NCBI RefSeq assembly: GCF_000710915.1
Contig: NZ_BAUA01000052.1
Location: 1-52,684, forward strand
Source of the DNA: Nocardia brasiliensis IFM 10847
Lineage (GTDB): Bacteria > Actinomycetota > Actinomycetes > Mycobacteriales > Mycobacteriaceae
DNA length: 52,684 nt
Direction: 5' to 3'
Shown here one piece after another: positions 1 through 7,316 of the stretch. Positions within the stretch are counted from its first letter, which is position 1. Every line of letters begins with the position of its first letter. A program made the position numbers and the translations under genes. The notes below the pieces were generated by a model. That model did no database searches. It had not been told where the DNA came from and was given only the letters and a program-made list of their open reading frames with translations.

Positions 1-876
1 CTCCTCGATGTCGTTGGCCAGCGCGCAGTTCTCCGGCAGTTTCAGCACCCGGGCCATGATCTCGATGATCCGGCCGTTGGCCTGGTGCGGAATCATCGCG
101 TTCAGGTCGTCGGTGGACAGCCCGGCGCGGTCGACGGCGTCGCGGCACACCTTCTCCAGCGAGTGCGCGGCCCAGCGGAACACCGCGGTGCCCTCCATCG
201 CGAGGTAAGGGCGCACCGCGTCGGTGCCCTTCTCCTCGATCTCGCGGAAGAACTCGACCCAGTCCTTGTCCTGCCGGATCGCGTGACTCTGCGTGCCGTC
301 CGAACCCCACACCGTGGGGCCGATGCCGGGCACGTCGGCGGGGCCGACGATGACGGCGCCCGCGCCGTCGGCGAACAGGAAGGCGGTGGAGCGGTCGGTG
401 GGGTTGATCGTGTCGGTCAGCTTCTCCACGCCGATCACCAGCACGTGTGCGGCGGTACCGCCGCGTACGAGGTCGGAGGCCAGCGCGAGGGCGTGGCAGA
501 AGCCGGCGCAACCCGCGGAGACGTCGAAGGCGGCCGAGCCGTTCATGCCGAGTTCGGTGGCGATCCGGGGGGCGGCGGCGGGGGTGAGCAGCAGATGCGT
601 CGACGTCGCGACGATCACACAGTCGACCTGGTCGACGTCGATGCCCGAGGATTCGAGCGCGCCGCGGGCGGCCGCGACGCTCATGCTCTGCACGGTTTCG
701 GAGTCGTTCGCGAAGCGCCGGGTCTTGATCCCGGACCTGGTCTGGATCCACTCGTCGCTCGAGTTGATCGGGCCCGCCACCTCGTCGTTGGTCACGACTC
801 GAACTGGGCGGTATACGCCGAGCCCGAGGATCGCCGTGTGCTCTGCCCCGGTGGTCTGGGCGATTCGAGCAGCCAT
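1..876 (-). CDS. fabH: Beta-ketoacyl-ACP synthase III (FabH), 3' end outside window
   Basis: Thiolase-fold condensing enzyme that starts fatty-acid elongation by joining an acyl-CoA to malonyl-ACP; in mycolate-producing actinobacteria FabH feeds FAS-I products into FAS-II. The reading frame is open for 292 codons from ATG 876 to the window edge. Visible landmarks are an N-terminal ILGLGVYRP, SSDEWIQTRSGI near residues 39-50, the catalytic Cys123 in AGCAGFC, and the catalytic His264 in PHQAN (residues 263-267). The final catalytic Asn of the family (GNTSAA motif) would lie just past the edge, so the gene is cut, not broken. The start is supported by AGGAGA about 6 bases upstream. Two perfect palindromes and a TAATAT -10 hexamer lie upstream (955-989), so the gene looks locally regulated. 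Long plus-strand frames across it are antisense shadows. Confidence 0.93.
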   Translation of the reverse strand, partial: MAARIAQTTGAEHTAILGLGVYRPVRVVTNDEVAGPINSSDEWIQTRSGIKTRRFANDSETVQSMSVAAARGALESSGIDVDQVDCVIVATSTHLLLTPAAAPRIATELGMNGSAAFDVSAGCAGFCHALALASDLVRGGTAAHVLVIGVEKLTDTINPTDRSTAFLFADGAGAVIVGPADVPGIGPTVWGSDGTQSHAIRQDKDWVEFFREIEEKGTDAVRPYLAMEGTAVFRWAAHSLEKVCRDAVDRAGLSTDDLNAMIPHQANGRIIEIMARVLKLPENCALANDIEE

Positions 877-954
877 GTGCGTCTCCTATGTACCTGCGGC
901 ACCGCCGCCGGGTTGTCCTCGAAGCCTCGAATTGGAACCCTCATCAGCCACGCC

Positions 955-989
955 CTACGGAACCGTAGACATGAGGCGACCTCATATTA
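955..989 (-). promoter_or_regulatory. fabH promoter with two adjacent palindromes
   Basis: Reading leftward, a -10 hexamer TAATAT lies at 989-984, with a weak GACA-containing -35 about 16-18 bases upstream. Two perfect inverted repeats follow: ATGAGG-CGA-CCTCAT (971-985), spanning the expected transcription start, and CTACGG-AA-CCGTAG (955-968). Both are in the 5' leader of fabH, a typical position for repressor operators; one or both could instead form an RNA hairpin. The regulator is not identified. Confidence 0.5.
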
Positions 990-1133
990 GCCCGAGAATC
1001 GCCGTTTTGTCGTGCGTATTCTCACAAGCCCCGGGTATACCCTCGAAGCACGCCAAAAAGCTCCAGCGGCGTGAAACCCAACTATGTGCGGGCCGTCCTG
1101 CACGAGACGGCCGGCGCGGATTGCGAGGACACC

Positions 1134-1406
1134 ATGCTCGGTCTCGGGATTATCGGGTGGATCATCATCGGCGGTCTTGCCGGGTGGATTGCCAGCAAGA
1201 TCATGAAGACCGATGCCCAACAGGGCATCCTGCTGAACATCGTGGTGGGCATCGTGGGTGGCCTACTCGGTGGGTTCCTGCTGAAGGTGCTCGGCGTGGA
1301 CGTCGAAGGCGGTGGCCTCTGGTTCAGCTTCTTCACCTGCCTCGGTGGCGCGGTGATTCTGCTGTTCCTCGTGGGTTTGGTCACCGGACGCAAAGTCCGT
1401 AGCTGA
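1134..1406 (+). CDS. GlsB/YeaQ/YmgE family stress-response membrane protein
   Basis: A 90-residue, almost wholly hydrophobic protein with three predicted membrane segments (about residues 2-20, 30-52 and 62-84) and the glycine-rich pattern GIIGWIIIGGLAGWIASKIM typical of the transglycosylase-associated/GlsB family. The family is linked to general and envelope stress in many bacteria, but its biochemical role is unknown. ATG 1134 is preceded by GAGGA at good spacing. A longer in-frame ATG at 1071 adds a hydrophilic stretch without a ribosome binding site and is not preferred. It is divergent from fabH and followed by psd with about 100 bases between. Confidence 0.85.
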   Translation: MLGLGIIGWIIIGGLAGWIASKIMKTDAQQGILLNIVVGIVGGLLGGFLLKVLGVDVEGGGLWFSFFTCLGGAVILLFLVGLVTGRKVRS

Positions 1407-1506
1407 CAGCCGTGCCACAGGCTCCTTTCCCGTAAGGTGTGAACGCTTGCGCCGGTCCTATCGTTGAAGGCGCAATCCGACTGCATCTAGCACGAAAGAG
1501 GAGCCT

Positions 1507-2241
1507 GTGGCCCGCCGTCCCACGCCGCCCGGCACGCCTGAACGCACCGGAGTCGGCCACGTCGCCGACCTGGTCCGCAATGCGATTCCCCCGTTGCATC
1601 CCGCCGGGCTTCCGTTTGTCGCCGCCCCGCTCGCCGTCGCCGTCGTCGGCGGTAAGCGCAAGTGGGTGCGCCGGACGGGACTGCTGGCCGCGGCCGCGTG
1701 TGCGACGTTCTTCCGGCACCCGAACCGGGTGCCGCCGAACCGTCCCGGCGTGGTGGTCGCACCCGCCGACGGCGAGATCGCGCTCGTCGATTCCGCCGCT
1801 CCCCCCGCGGAACTGGGACTGGGTGACCAGCCGCTGCCCCGGGTGAGCATCTTCCTGTCCGTGCTCGACGTGCATGTGCAGCGCACCCCGGTGTCCGGTG
1901 TGGTGCGCACGGTTCTGCACCAGCAGGGGCAGTTCCGCTCCGCCGACCTGCCCGAGGCCAGCGCGGTGAACGAGCGCAACAGCATGGTGCTCGACACCGC
2001 TGACGGCGAGCAGGTGGTCGTGGTGCAGATCGCGGGCCTGCTCGCGCGCCGGATCGTCTGCGACGCCCAGGTGGGCGATGTGCTGACGATCGGTGACACC
2101 TACGGCCTGATCCGCTTCGGTTCCCGGGTGGACACCTACTTCCCGGCGGGCACCGAGCTGCTCGTCGAGCCGGGGCAGCGCACCATCGGCGGCGAAACCG
2201 TCCTCGCGGTGCTCGGGTCCGCTTCCACCAGCGGTTCATGA
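1507..2241 (+). CDS. psd: Phosphatidylserine decarboxylase proenzyme
   Basis: Makes phosphatidylethanolamine from phosphatidylserine at the inner membrane. It is 244 residues, matching the short actinobacterial type. Family signatures are [21 protein letters not shown] and [15 protein letters not shown]. Self-cleavage in this family occurs at the Gly-Ser of RFGSR, here Gly205-Ser206, which would turn Ser206 into the pyruvoyl group of the small alpha chain. A hydrophobic N-terminal stretch (about residues 35-70) probably anchors it. It begins at GTG 1507 with GAGGAG just upstream. The stop overlaps the next start (ATGA), so it is translationally coupled to pssA, which makes its substrate. Confidence 0.95.
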   Translation: MARRPTPPGTPERTGVGHVADLVRNAIPPLHPAGLPFVAAPLAVAVVGGKRKWVRRTGLLAAAACATFFRHPNRVPPNRPGVVVAPADGEIALVDSAAPPAELGLGDQPLPRVSIFLSVLDVHVQRTPVSGVVRTVLHQQGQFRSADLPEASAVNERNSMVLDTADGEQVVVVQIAGLLARRIVCDAQVGDVLTIGDTYGLIRFGSRVDTYFPAGTELLVEPGQRTIGGETVLAVLGSASTSGS

Positions 2242-3143
2242 TGGAGGCGGCTGCTCCGACCCAGCGACGGCGGCGCCGCTCCATCCGGTTGCTGCCGAGC
2301 GTGGTGACCATTCTCGCGCTGTGCTCGGGCTTGTCCGCGGTGAAGTTCGGCCTGGACAACCAGCTCGACATCGCGCTCGCGATGATCGGCGCCGCCGCCG
2401 TGCTGGACACTCTCGACGGGCGGCTGGCCCGCATGCTCGACGCCACCACCAAGATCGGCGCCGAGCTGGACTCGCTGTCCGACGCCATCTCGTTCGGCGT
2501 CGCGCCCGCGCTCGTGCTCTACGTCACGCTGCTGCACACCGAGACCGCGGGCTGGATCATCGCGCTGTTGTTCGCGGTGAGCATCGTGCTGCGCCTGGCC
2601 CGGTTCAACACGCTGCTCGACGACGACACCCGGCCGGAGTGGGAGCGGGAGTACTTCGTCGGCGTGCCCGCCCCGGCGGCGGCGCTCATCGCGATGGTGC
2701 CGGTCGCGCTGTCGGTGCAGTTCGGTGACGGGTGGTGGCTCGGCTTCTACGCGGTCGCCGTGTGGACCGTGCTCGCCGCGGCACTGGCCGTGAGCACCGT
2801 GCCGACGCTGGCGATGAAGTCGGTGTCGGTGGCACCGCAGGCCGCGGCGGGACTACTGGTGCTGGTGGCGCTGGCCGCGGCGCTGCTGGTGACCTATCCG
2901 ACCGTGCTGCTGCTGATCCTGGTCGCGCTGTACCTGTGCCACATTCCGTTCGCCTGGCACTCGCAGCGCTGGGTCGCCGCGCGCCCGGAGACCTGGCAGC
3001 ACAAGCCCGCCGAGCGCCGCGCGCAGCGCCGGGCGCAGCGGCGTCCGGTGATCCGCCGCCCGGCGATCCGGGGTTCCACGGCGCGCCTGCGGCTGCGTAG
3101 GCCCGGTGCCAAAGAGCGCGGTATCGACGACCTCACCCGCTGA
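2238..3143 (+). CDS. pssA: CDP-diacylglycerol-serine O-phosphatidyltransferase
   Basis: Integral membrane enzyme joining serine to CDP-diacylglycerol to give phosphatidylserine, the substrate of the upstream decarboxylase. The CDP-alcohol phosphatidyltransferase signature is complete: Asp60-Gly61, Ala64-Arg65, Gly74, Asp78 and Asp82 with exact DGx2ARx8Gx3Dx3D spacing. About eight hydrophobic segments follow. The last 60 residues are a very basic Arg/Pro-rich cytoplasmic tail with repeated RAQRR, longer than usual. It starts at ATG 2238, overlapping the psd stop by four bases; ATG 2241 is an alternative. The psd-pssA order matches mycobacteria. A small GC hairpin follows at 3160. Confidence 0.95.
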   Translation: MMEAAAPTQRRRRRSIRLLPSVVTILALCSGLSAVKFGLDNQLDIALAMIGAAAVLDTLDGRLARMLDATTKIGAELDSLSDAISFGVAPALVLYVTLLHTETAGWIIALLFAVSIVLRLARFNTLLDDDTRPEWEREYFVGVPAPAAALIAMVPVALSVQFGDGWWLGFYAVAVWTVLAAALAVSTVPTLAMKSVSVAPQAAAGLLVLVALAAALLVTYPTVLLLILVALYLCHIPFAWHSQRWVAARPETWQHKPAERRAQRRAQRRPVIRRPAIRGSTARLRLRRPGAKERGIDDLTR

Positions 3144-3159
3144 CCGAACCCCTGGAAGT

Positions 3160-3178
3160 CCGGCCTCTTAAGGGCCGG
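3160..3178 (+). terminator. Hairpin after pssA
   Basis: CCGGCC (3160-3165) pairs with GGCCGG (3173-3178) around a loop that itself contains CTTAAG; a short T-containing run follows. It lies 16 bases after the pssA stop, so a weak intrinsic terminator is likely. Confidence 0.55.
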
Positions 3179-3384
3179 GTTTCTCAACACTGGGATTTCT
3201 TAAGGACTTGGCAAGTCCGACCGAGAAGGCTCCCGGTATGGACACTCTTGCGACCGCCGGCGGCGTGGGCTTCGGAGGGTTCGGCATCGGCGGGTTCGGC
3301 GCGGCCCGCTTCGGCCTGAAGCGTCTGCTCGGCATCGAGCCCTCGTCCGGCGCGATGCGGGGACGCCTGTCCGCGCGGGGGAGC

Positions 3385-3398
3385 GGTACGGTCGTACC
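3385..3398. promoter_or_regulatory. Palindrome upstream of the ECF sigma gene
   Basis: GGTACG-GT-CGTACC is a perfect 14-base inverted repeat ending 28 bases before ATG 3427. It could be an operator or a hairpin in the leader. The binder is unknown. Confidence 0.4.
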
Positions 3399-3426
3399 GA
3401 ACGGCCGGACGCGGAGGAAGGTGGCG

Positions 3427-4307
3427 ATGGAGCCGGACGGGTTGCGCGAATTCGTGGAGCACCGCCCGCGCCTGTTCGCGCTGGCCTACCGGATGCTCGG
3501 CTCGGCCGCGGAGGCCGAGGACGCCGTGCAGGAGACATATCTGCGCTGGGACGCCGCCGAGCGGTCCGAGATCCGTTCCGCGGAAGCGTGGTTGACCACG
3601 GTGCTGGTGAATCAGTGCCGCACCTGGCTGGTTTCGGCGCGGGCGCGCCGGGAGACCTACGTCGGCCCCTGGATTCCCGAGCCCGTGCCGACCGCGCGCG
3701 GCGAACTCGGCCCGCTGGAAACCGTGGAAGAGCGGGAACTGGTGTCGCTGGCGCTGCTCACCGCGATGGAGCGGTTGACGCCGGTCGAGCGGGCGGTGTT
3801 CGTGCTGCGCGAGGCCTTGGGTACGCGCACCGCGAGATCGCGGACATGCTCACCATCACCGAGGCCAACTCGCAGCAGATCTTTCGCCGCGCCGGGCAGC
3901 GGGTGCGCGAGGACCGGGCGCGTTTCGACGTGCCCTCCGCGTACGCGGGCGAGCTGATCAGCCGGTTCGTGCAGGCGGCCCGCAACGGGGACGTGGCGTC
4001 GCTGGAACAGCTGCTCACCGCCGACGTGACCGCGACCGCCGATGGCGGCGGCGAGGTCACCGCGGCGCGCAGGCAGATCGTCGGCGCGAACAACGTGGCG
4101 CGCTATCTCTGCGGTTTGCTGCGCTGGGCGGTGCCGGGCATGGAGGTGCACATCGAGGAGATCAACGGTGCGCCCGCCGTGGTCGCCCGGGTCGACGGCG
4201 CGCCGCTGATGGTGGCCGGCGTGGAATTGATCGGCGGTGCGATCGCCACGCTGCGACTGATCGTCAACCCGCACAAGCTGCGGTACCTGGCGGCGCCCGC
4301 GTCCTGA
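3427..4307 (+). pseudogene. ECF41-type sigma factor with C-terminal SnoaL-like domain, frameshifted
   Basis: Extracytoplasmic-function sigma factor of the SigJ/ECF41 kind, here split over two frames. The first frame (ATG 3427, GGAGGAAGG upstream) encodes the sigma-2 region (LFALAYRMLGSAAEAEDAVQ) and reaches REALG near residue 132. The rest, YAHREIADMLTITEANSQQ and the SnoaL-like domain, continues in another frame to the stop at 4307. One missing base around 3817-3822 explains the break; restored, the protein would be about 293 residues, normal for the family. The C-terminal domain has DGGGE and NPHKL where ECF41 proteins have DGGGK and NPDKL, motifs known to tune sigma activity. The adjacent oxidoreductase fits the oxidoreductase partners described for ECF41. 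The lesion may be a sequencing error. Confidence 0.82.
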
Positions 4308-4338
4308 GCGGGGGCGTGACGCGCTTCACGGGCGTCTT

Positions 4339-4365
4339 TGTCATGGATCGTGGCGCTGTTCGGTC
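4339..4365 (+). promoter_or_regulatory. Possible ECF41-dependent promoter before the FAD oxidoreductase
   Basis: TGTCATG (4339-4345), 16 bases, then GGTC (4362-4365), about 35 bases before ATG 4401. The ECF41 consensus I recall is TGTCACA, about 16 bases, CGTC, so the match is partial (TGTCA and GTC kept). Position between the sigma gene and its usual type of target supports it. Confidence 0.35.
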
Positions 4366-4400
4366 TGGTTGGTGTCGGCCGATCGAAAGGAAGTCACACC

Positions 4401-5489
4401 ATGACCGGACAGCATCGGATCGTCGTCCTCGGCGCCGGATACGCGGGGCTGGCCGCAGCCCGGCGGCTCGCCCGCAAGGCACGCGGAGCCGAGATCACCG
4501 TCGTCGACCCGCGCGCGCACTTCGTCGAGCGGGTACGCCTGCACCAGCAGGCCGCAGGGCAACGCATTTCGGCCTGGGACATCAGAGAGCTGCTGGCGCG
4601 CAAGGATATCGGTTTCGTCCGTGCCCGCGCCACCTCGATCGACCCCGCGGATAAGCGGGTATTGCTCGATACCGGAACCGAACTGGGCTACGACACGCTG
4701 GTGTACGCACTGGGCAGCGTCGCCGATCTCGACGGTGTGCCCGGGGTGGCCGAGCACGCTTACTCGGTGGCGACACCGGAGGACGCGGATCGTTTCGTCG
4801 CGCCGGACGGGACCGTCGTCGTGGTCGGCTGCGGTTCCACCGGCATCGAATTGGCCGCGGAACTGGGCGAGTCCCGGCCGCAGGTGCGCGTGCTGCTGCT
4901 CGGCTCGGAGGCGCCTGGCGCGTGGCTCTCGCCGCGGGCGCAGGCACACATCCGCCGGGTGCTCGAGCAGCTCGGTGTCGAGATCCGTTCGGACGCGAAG
5001 GTGATCGAGGTGACCGAGCAGGGGGTGCGGCTCGCCGACGGCACCCTGGTCGAGGCCGCCGCGACTGTGTGGACGGCCGGTTTCCGCGTGCCCGACCTCG
5101 CGCAACGGTCCGGCATCGCCGTCGACGGCATGGGCCGGGTGCACACCGATGCCACGCTGCGGTCGATCTCGCATCCGCAGATCTACGCGGCCGGGGACTG
5201 CGCCGTGATGGCCGGGCCCGGAGACCGCGCGCTGCGCATGGCCTGCGCGACCGCGCTGCCCGCCGGTCGGCAGGTCGCCGACGCGATTGCCGCACGCCTG
5301 CGCGGTGCGCAACCGCACCCGCTGCGGTTTCGCTACGTCGGCCAGGCCATGAGCCTGGGCCGGCGCAACGGCATCATCCAATCGCTGCATGCCGACGATT
5401 CACCGGCCGGCTTCATACTGACCGGCCGGACCGCGGCGTGGGTGAAGGAGCGCGTGGTGCGCGCCGCGGCGCGCCAGACCCGTCCTTGA
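4401..5489 (+). CDS. NDH-2-like NAD(P)/FAD-dependent oxidoreductase
   Basis: A 362-residue flavoprotein of the pyridine nucleotide-disulfide oxidoreductase fold, closest in layout to type II NADH dehydrogenases. The FAD-binding Rossmann motif is VVLGAGYAGLAAARRL near the N-terminus. The NAD(P)-binding motif is VVVVGCGSTGIELAAELG in the middle, and the second FAD motif is YAAGDCAVM. No CxxxxC redox pair is visible, so it is not a disulfide reductase. There is no obvious membrane helix. ATG 4401 has AAGGAAG upstream. It directly follows the sigma gene on the same strand and is the most likely target of that sigma factor. The substrate (a quinone or other acceptor) cannot be told from sequence. 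Confidence 0.85.
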   Translation: MTGQHRIVVLGAGYAGLAAARRLARKARGAEITVVDPRAHFVERVRLHQQAAGQRISAWDIRELLARKDIGFVRARATSIDPADKRVLLDTGTELGYDTLVYALGSVADLDGVPGVAEHAYSVATPEDADRFVAPDGTVVVVGCGSTGIELAAELGESRPQVRVLLLGSEAPGAWLSPRAQAHIRRVLEQLGVEIRSDAKVIEVTEQGVRLADGTLVEAAATVWTAGFRVPDLAQRSGIAVDGMGRVHTDATLRSISHPQIYAAGDCAVMAGPGDRALRMACATALPAGRQVADAIAARLRGAQPHPLRFRYVGQAMSLGRRNGIIQSLHADDSPAGFILTGRTAAWVKERVVRAAARQTRP

Positions 5490-5566
5490 GCGAAATGGGC
5501 CGCGGCAGCGGGGTTTCCGGCAGCGGTGCGGTACTCCAGCACCGCTGTCCGGCGACCGAGACGAAA

Positions 5567-5614
5567 TCGTCAACTTGGGGTTGACGACAGTGGATCGTCA
5601 ACTTATCGTTGACG
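5567..5614 (+). promoter_or_regulatory. Twin palindromic operator over a probable leaderless promoter
   Basis: Two copies of CGTCAAC-N5-GTTGACG, each extended by a T on the left: TCGTCAAC at 5567-5574 with GTTGACGA at 5580-5587, and TCGTCAAC at 5595-5602 with GTTGACG at 5608-5614. Their centres are 28 bases apart. TTGACG (5581-5586), 17 bases, TATCGT (5604-5609) reads as a good promoter, placing +1 at or near ATG 5616, so the mRNA is probably leaderless; no Shine-Dalgarno is present. Binding at either copy would block the promoter. Confidence 0.65.
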
Positions 5615-5615
5615 C

Positions 5616-6338
5616 ATGACCTCATCAACGCCTCGCCTCGACGATCTGATCGACGGCATCAAGAAAGCCCGCCCCGACAATGTGCTCGACCAACTGTCCG
5701 ACGCCGTAGTCGTCGGCGACCACCTCGGCGAGGTGGCCGATCACTTGATCGGCCACTTCGTGGACCAGGCTCGCCGCGCGGGCGCCTCGTGGACCGATAT
5801 CGGCGGCAGCATGGGCGTCACCAAGCAGGCCGCGCAGAAACGGTTCGTGCCCAAGGGGCCCGCCGATGCCGCGCAGATGGACCCCAACGCCGGGTTCGCG
5901 CGCTTCACGCCCCGCGCCCGGGCGATCGTGGTGGCGGCGCAGGAGTCCGCCCGCGATGCGAGCAACGACCAGATCACCGTCGCACATCTGGTGCTCGGTC
6001 TGCTGTCGGAGCCGGAAGGCCTTGCGGTGAAAGAGATTCTCACCCAGGGTGTCGATCCCGCGGAACTGAAGGCGGCGGCGACCGCCGCGCTGCCCGCACG
6101 CGCGGACAAGTTGCCCGCGCTGATCCCGTTCGACGCCGAGGCCAAGAAGGCGCTCGAGCTGACCTTCCGTGAGGCACTTCGCCTCGGGCACAACTACATC
6201 GGCACCGAACACGTCCTGCTCGCACTGCTCGAACAGGAGAACGGCACCGGCATCCTGGCCGGGGCCGGGCTCGACAAGGCCAAGGTCGAGGCACACCTGG
6301 TGGAGGTGCTGTCGGTGATAGCGGCCGGAAAACAATGA
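5616..6338 (+). CDS. HTH and Clp N-terminal repeat protein without ATPase
   Basis: A 240-residue protein with two parts. Residues 1-80 hold a helical region and an HTH-like segment (SWTDIGGSMGVTKQAAQKRF, about 58-77). Residues 95-238 hold two Clp-N repeats, FTPRARAIVVAAQESAR...ITVAHLVLGLL and FDAEAKKALELTFREA...YIGTEHVLLALL. These match the substrate/adaptor-binding N-domain of ClpC/ClpA; no Walker motifs or AAA+ domain follow. It could be a DNA-binding regulator whose Clp-N part senses protein damage or docks to Clp adaptors; this is inference. ATG 5616 lies two bases after the second palindrome, so self-regulation is plausible. The stop overlaps a small downstream frame by four bases. Confidence 0.88.
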   Translation: MTSSTPRLDDLIDGIKKARPDNVLDQLSDAVVVGDHLGEVADHLIGHFVDQARRAGASWTDIGGSMGVTKQAAQKRFVPKGPADAAQMDPNAGFARFTPRARAIVVAAQESARDASNDQITVAHLVLGLLSEPEGLAVKEILTQGVDPAELKAAATAALPARADKLPALIPFDAEAKKALELTFREALRLGHNYIGTEHVLLALLEQENGTGILAGAGLDKAKVEAHLVEVLSVIAAGKQ

Positions 6339-6562
6339 CCCGCAGACGGCCGAATGGCGCTGCGGTGGCAGCGGCCGTCTTGTTCGTAGTCGGCGCCGGA
6401 CTGGTCGGCGGCTCTGCGGCGCGGCGTCGGGTTCGGTACGCGCAGTGGGGTTTTCGGGTGGTGTGGTCCGGGCGGTCCCGGCGGCGCCGGGCCATCCGTA
6501 CCGCCCGGGCGCGGGGCGGGCCGCACGGCGCTGCTTCGTTCGGTCTGCCGCGGGCGGCCTGA
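6335..6562 (+). CDS. Small hypothetical membrane protein (doubtful)
   Basis: A 75-codon frame whose ATG overlaps the stop of the Clp-N gene (ATGA), suggesting translational coupling. Residues 9-30 form one hydrophobic segment (AAVAAAVLFVVGAGLVGGSA), followed by a strongly basic Arg-rich tail. I recognise no family. The tail is of the kind high-GC noise frames give, so only the overlap and membrane segment support it. Confidence 0.3.
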   Translation: MTRRRPNGAAVAAAVLFVVGAGLVGGSAARRRVRYAQWGFRVVWSGRSRRRRAIRTARARGGPHGAASFGLPRAA

Positions 6563-6563
6563 G

Positions 6564-7238
6564 CTACGCCCGCCCGCGTAACCCGCCGCCCCAACGCGGC
6601 CAGCGCGCTTGGGGTTTCGGCTCGGAGATGAGCGAGCCGCGGCCGGTGTCGGTGACGAACAACGGTAGATGCGGGGCGAGTTGGTCGAGCACCGCGCGCG
6701 TGTTGCCGCCCTGCGCGGCGCGGTACTCCGTCATCGTCAACCCGACTATCTGCAGGAATCGCATACTGCCGTGCGGGGTTTCGATGGTGCCCAGCTCGGG
6801 ATCGGCGGTGAAGCAGACCGCGTGGATGCCGGAGTCCGGCTGGTCGGCGGCGATCGGTCCGTTCGCTTTGATGGTGTGCCCGGGCTCGAACCACTTGCCG
6901 GACTGGAAGACATAGCGCGCCAGGTTCTGCAGGAAGTTCGCGGGCCAGGCGGGCGGCTCGGTGTCGGCGGCCGTGCGCACCAGCCGGAAGGTCAGCTCGA
7001 AACCCCAGCCGGATTCGGCCGGGTTGTCCCATTCCTTCTCGTACAGCTCGGTCATGCCGTAACTGATGTAATGCCAGTGCGGTACCGGCTCGGTCCGCGA
7101 ATAGGCACTGATCCCGTCGAGCGGATCCGGCCCGCCGAGTGACCAGCGGTGATCGGTGGCCCAATGGAAAGGTTCGGTAGCGCCGTACAGCGGCTGCAAT
7201 GCGTCGTCGATGGCCTTCCAGCCGGGTGCTTCACTCAC
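6564..7238 (-). CDS. Suppressor-of-fused (Sufu) domain protein
   Basis: A 224-residue soluble protein that is almost entirely one Sufu domain. Typical features are [70 protein letters not shown], and the C-terminal [15 protein letters not shown]. In animals Sufu binds Gli factors. In bacteria the domain is common, of uncertain function, and often appears among toxin-immunity proteins. No toxin is adjacent here; the neighbours are nadE downstream in the same direction and the Clp-N gene, convergent. It starts at ATG 7238. The last 20 residues are basic and outside the domain. Confidence 0.85.
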   Translation of the reverse strand: MSEAPGWKAIDDALQPLYGATEPFHWATDHRWSLGGPDPLDGISAYSRTEPVPHWHYISYGMTELYEKEWDNPAESGWGFELTFRLVRTAADTEPPAWPANFLQNLARYVFQSGKWFEPGHTIKANGPIAADQPDSGIHAVCFTADPELGTIETPHGSMRFLQIVGLTMTEYRAAQGGNTRAVLDQLAPHLPLFVTDTGRGSLISEPKPQARWPRWGGGLRGRA

Positions 7239-7316
7239 ACCGCCACCCTAAGTCCGCCGAGCCGACCGGTGCCGGGCGGATTGTGTTGCCGGGCAGCCGG
7301 TGCCGCGCCGCCCGGC

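Noticed and set aside
85..1402. Two long plus-strand frames opposite fabH
   Set aside because: They are Arg/His/Gly-rich shadows of the high-GC fabH gene, which is clearly coded on the minus strand with its catalytic Cys and His.
1507..2241. Cleavage of Psd at the C-terminal VLGSAST
   Set aside because: This short-type enzyme is cleaved at the Gly-Ser of RFGSR (205-206); the terminal GS is outside the conserved core.
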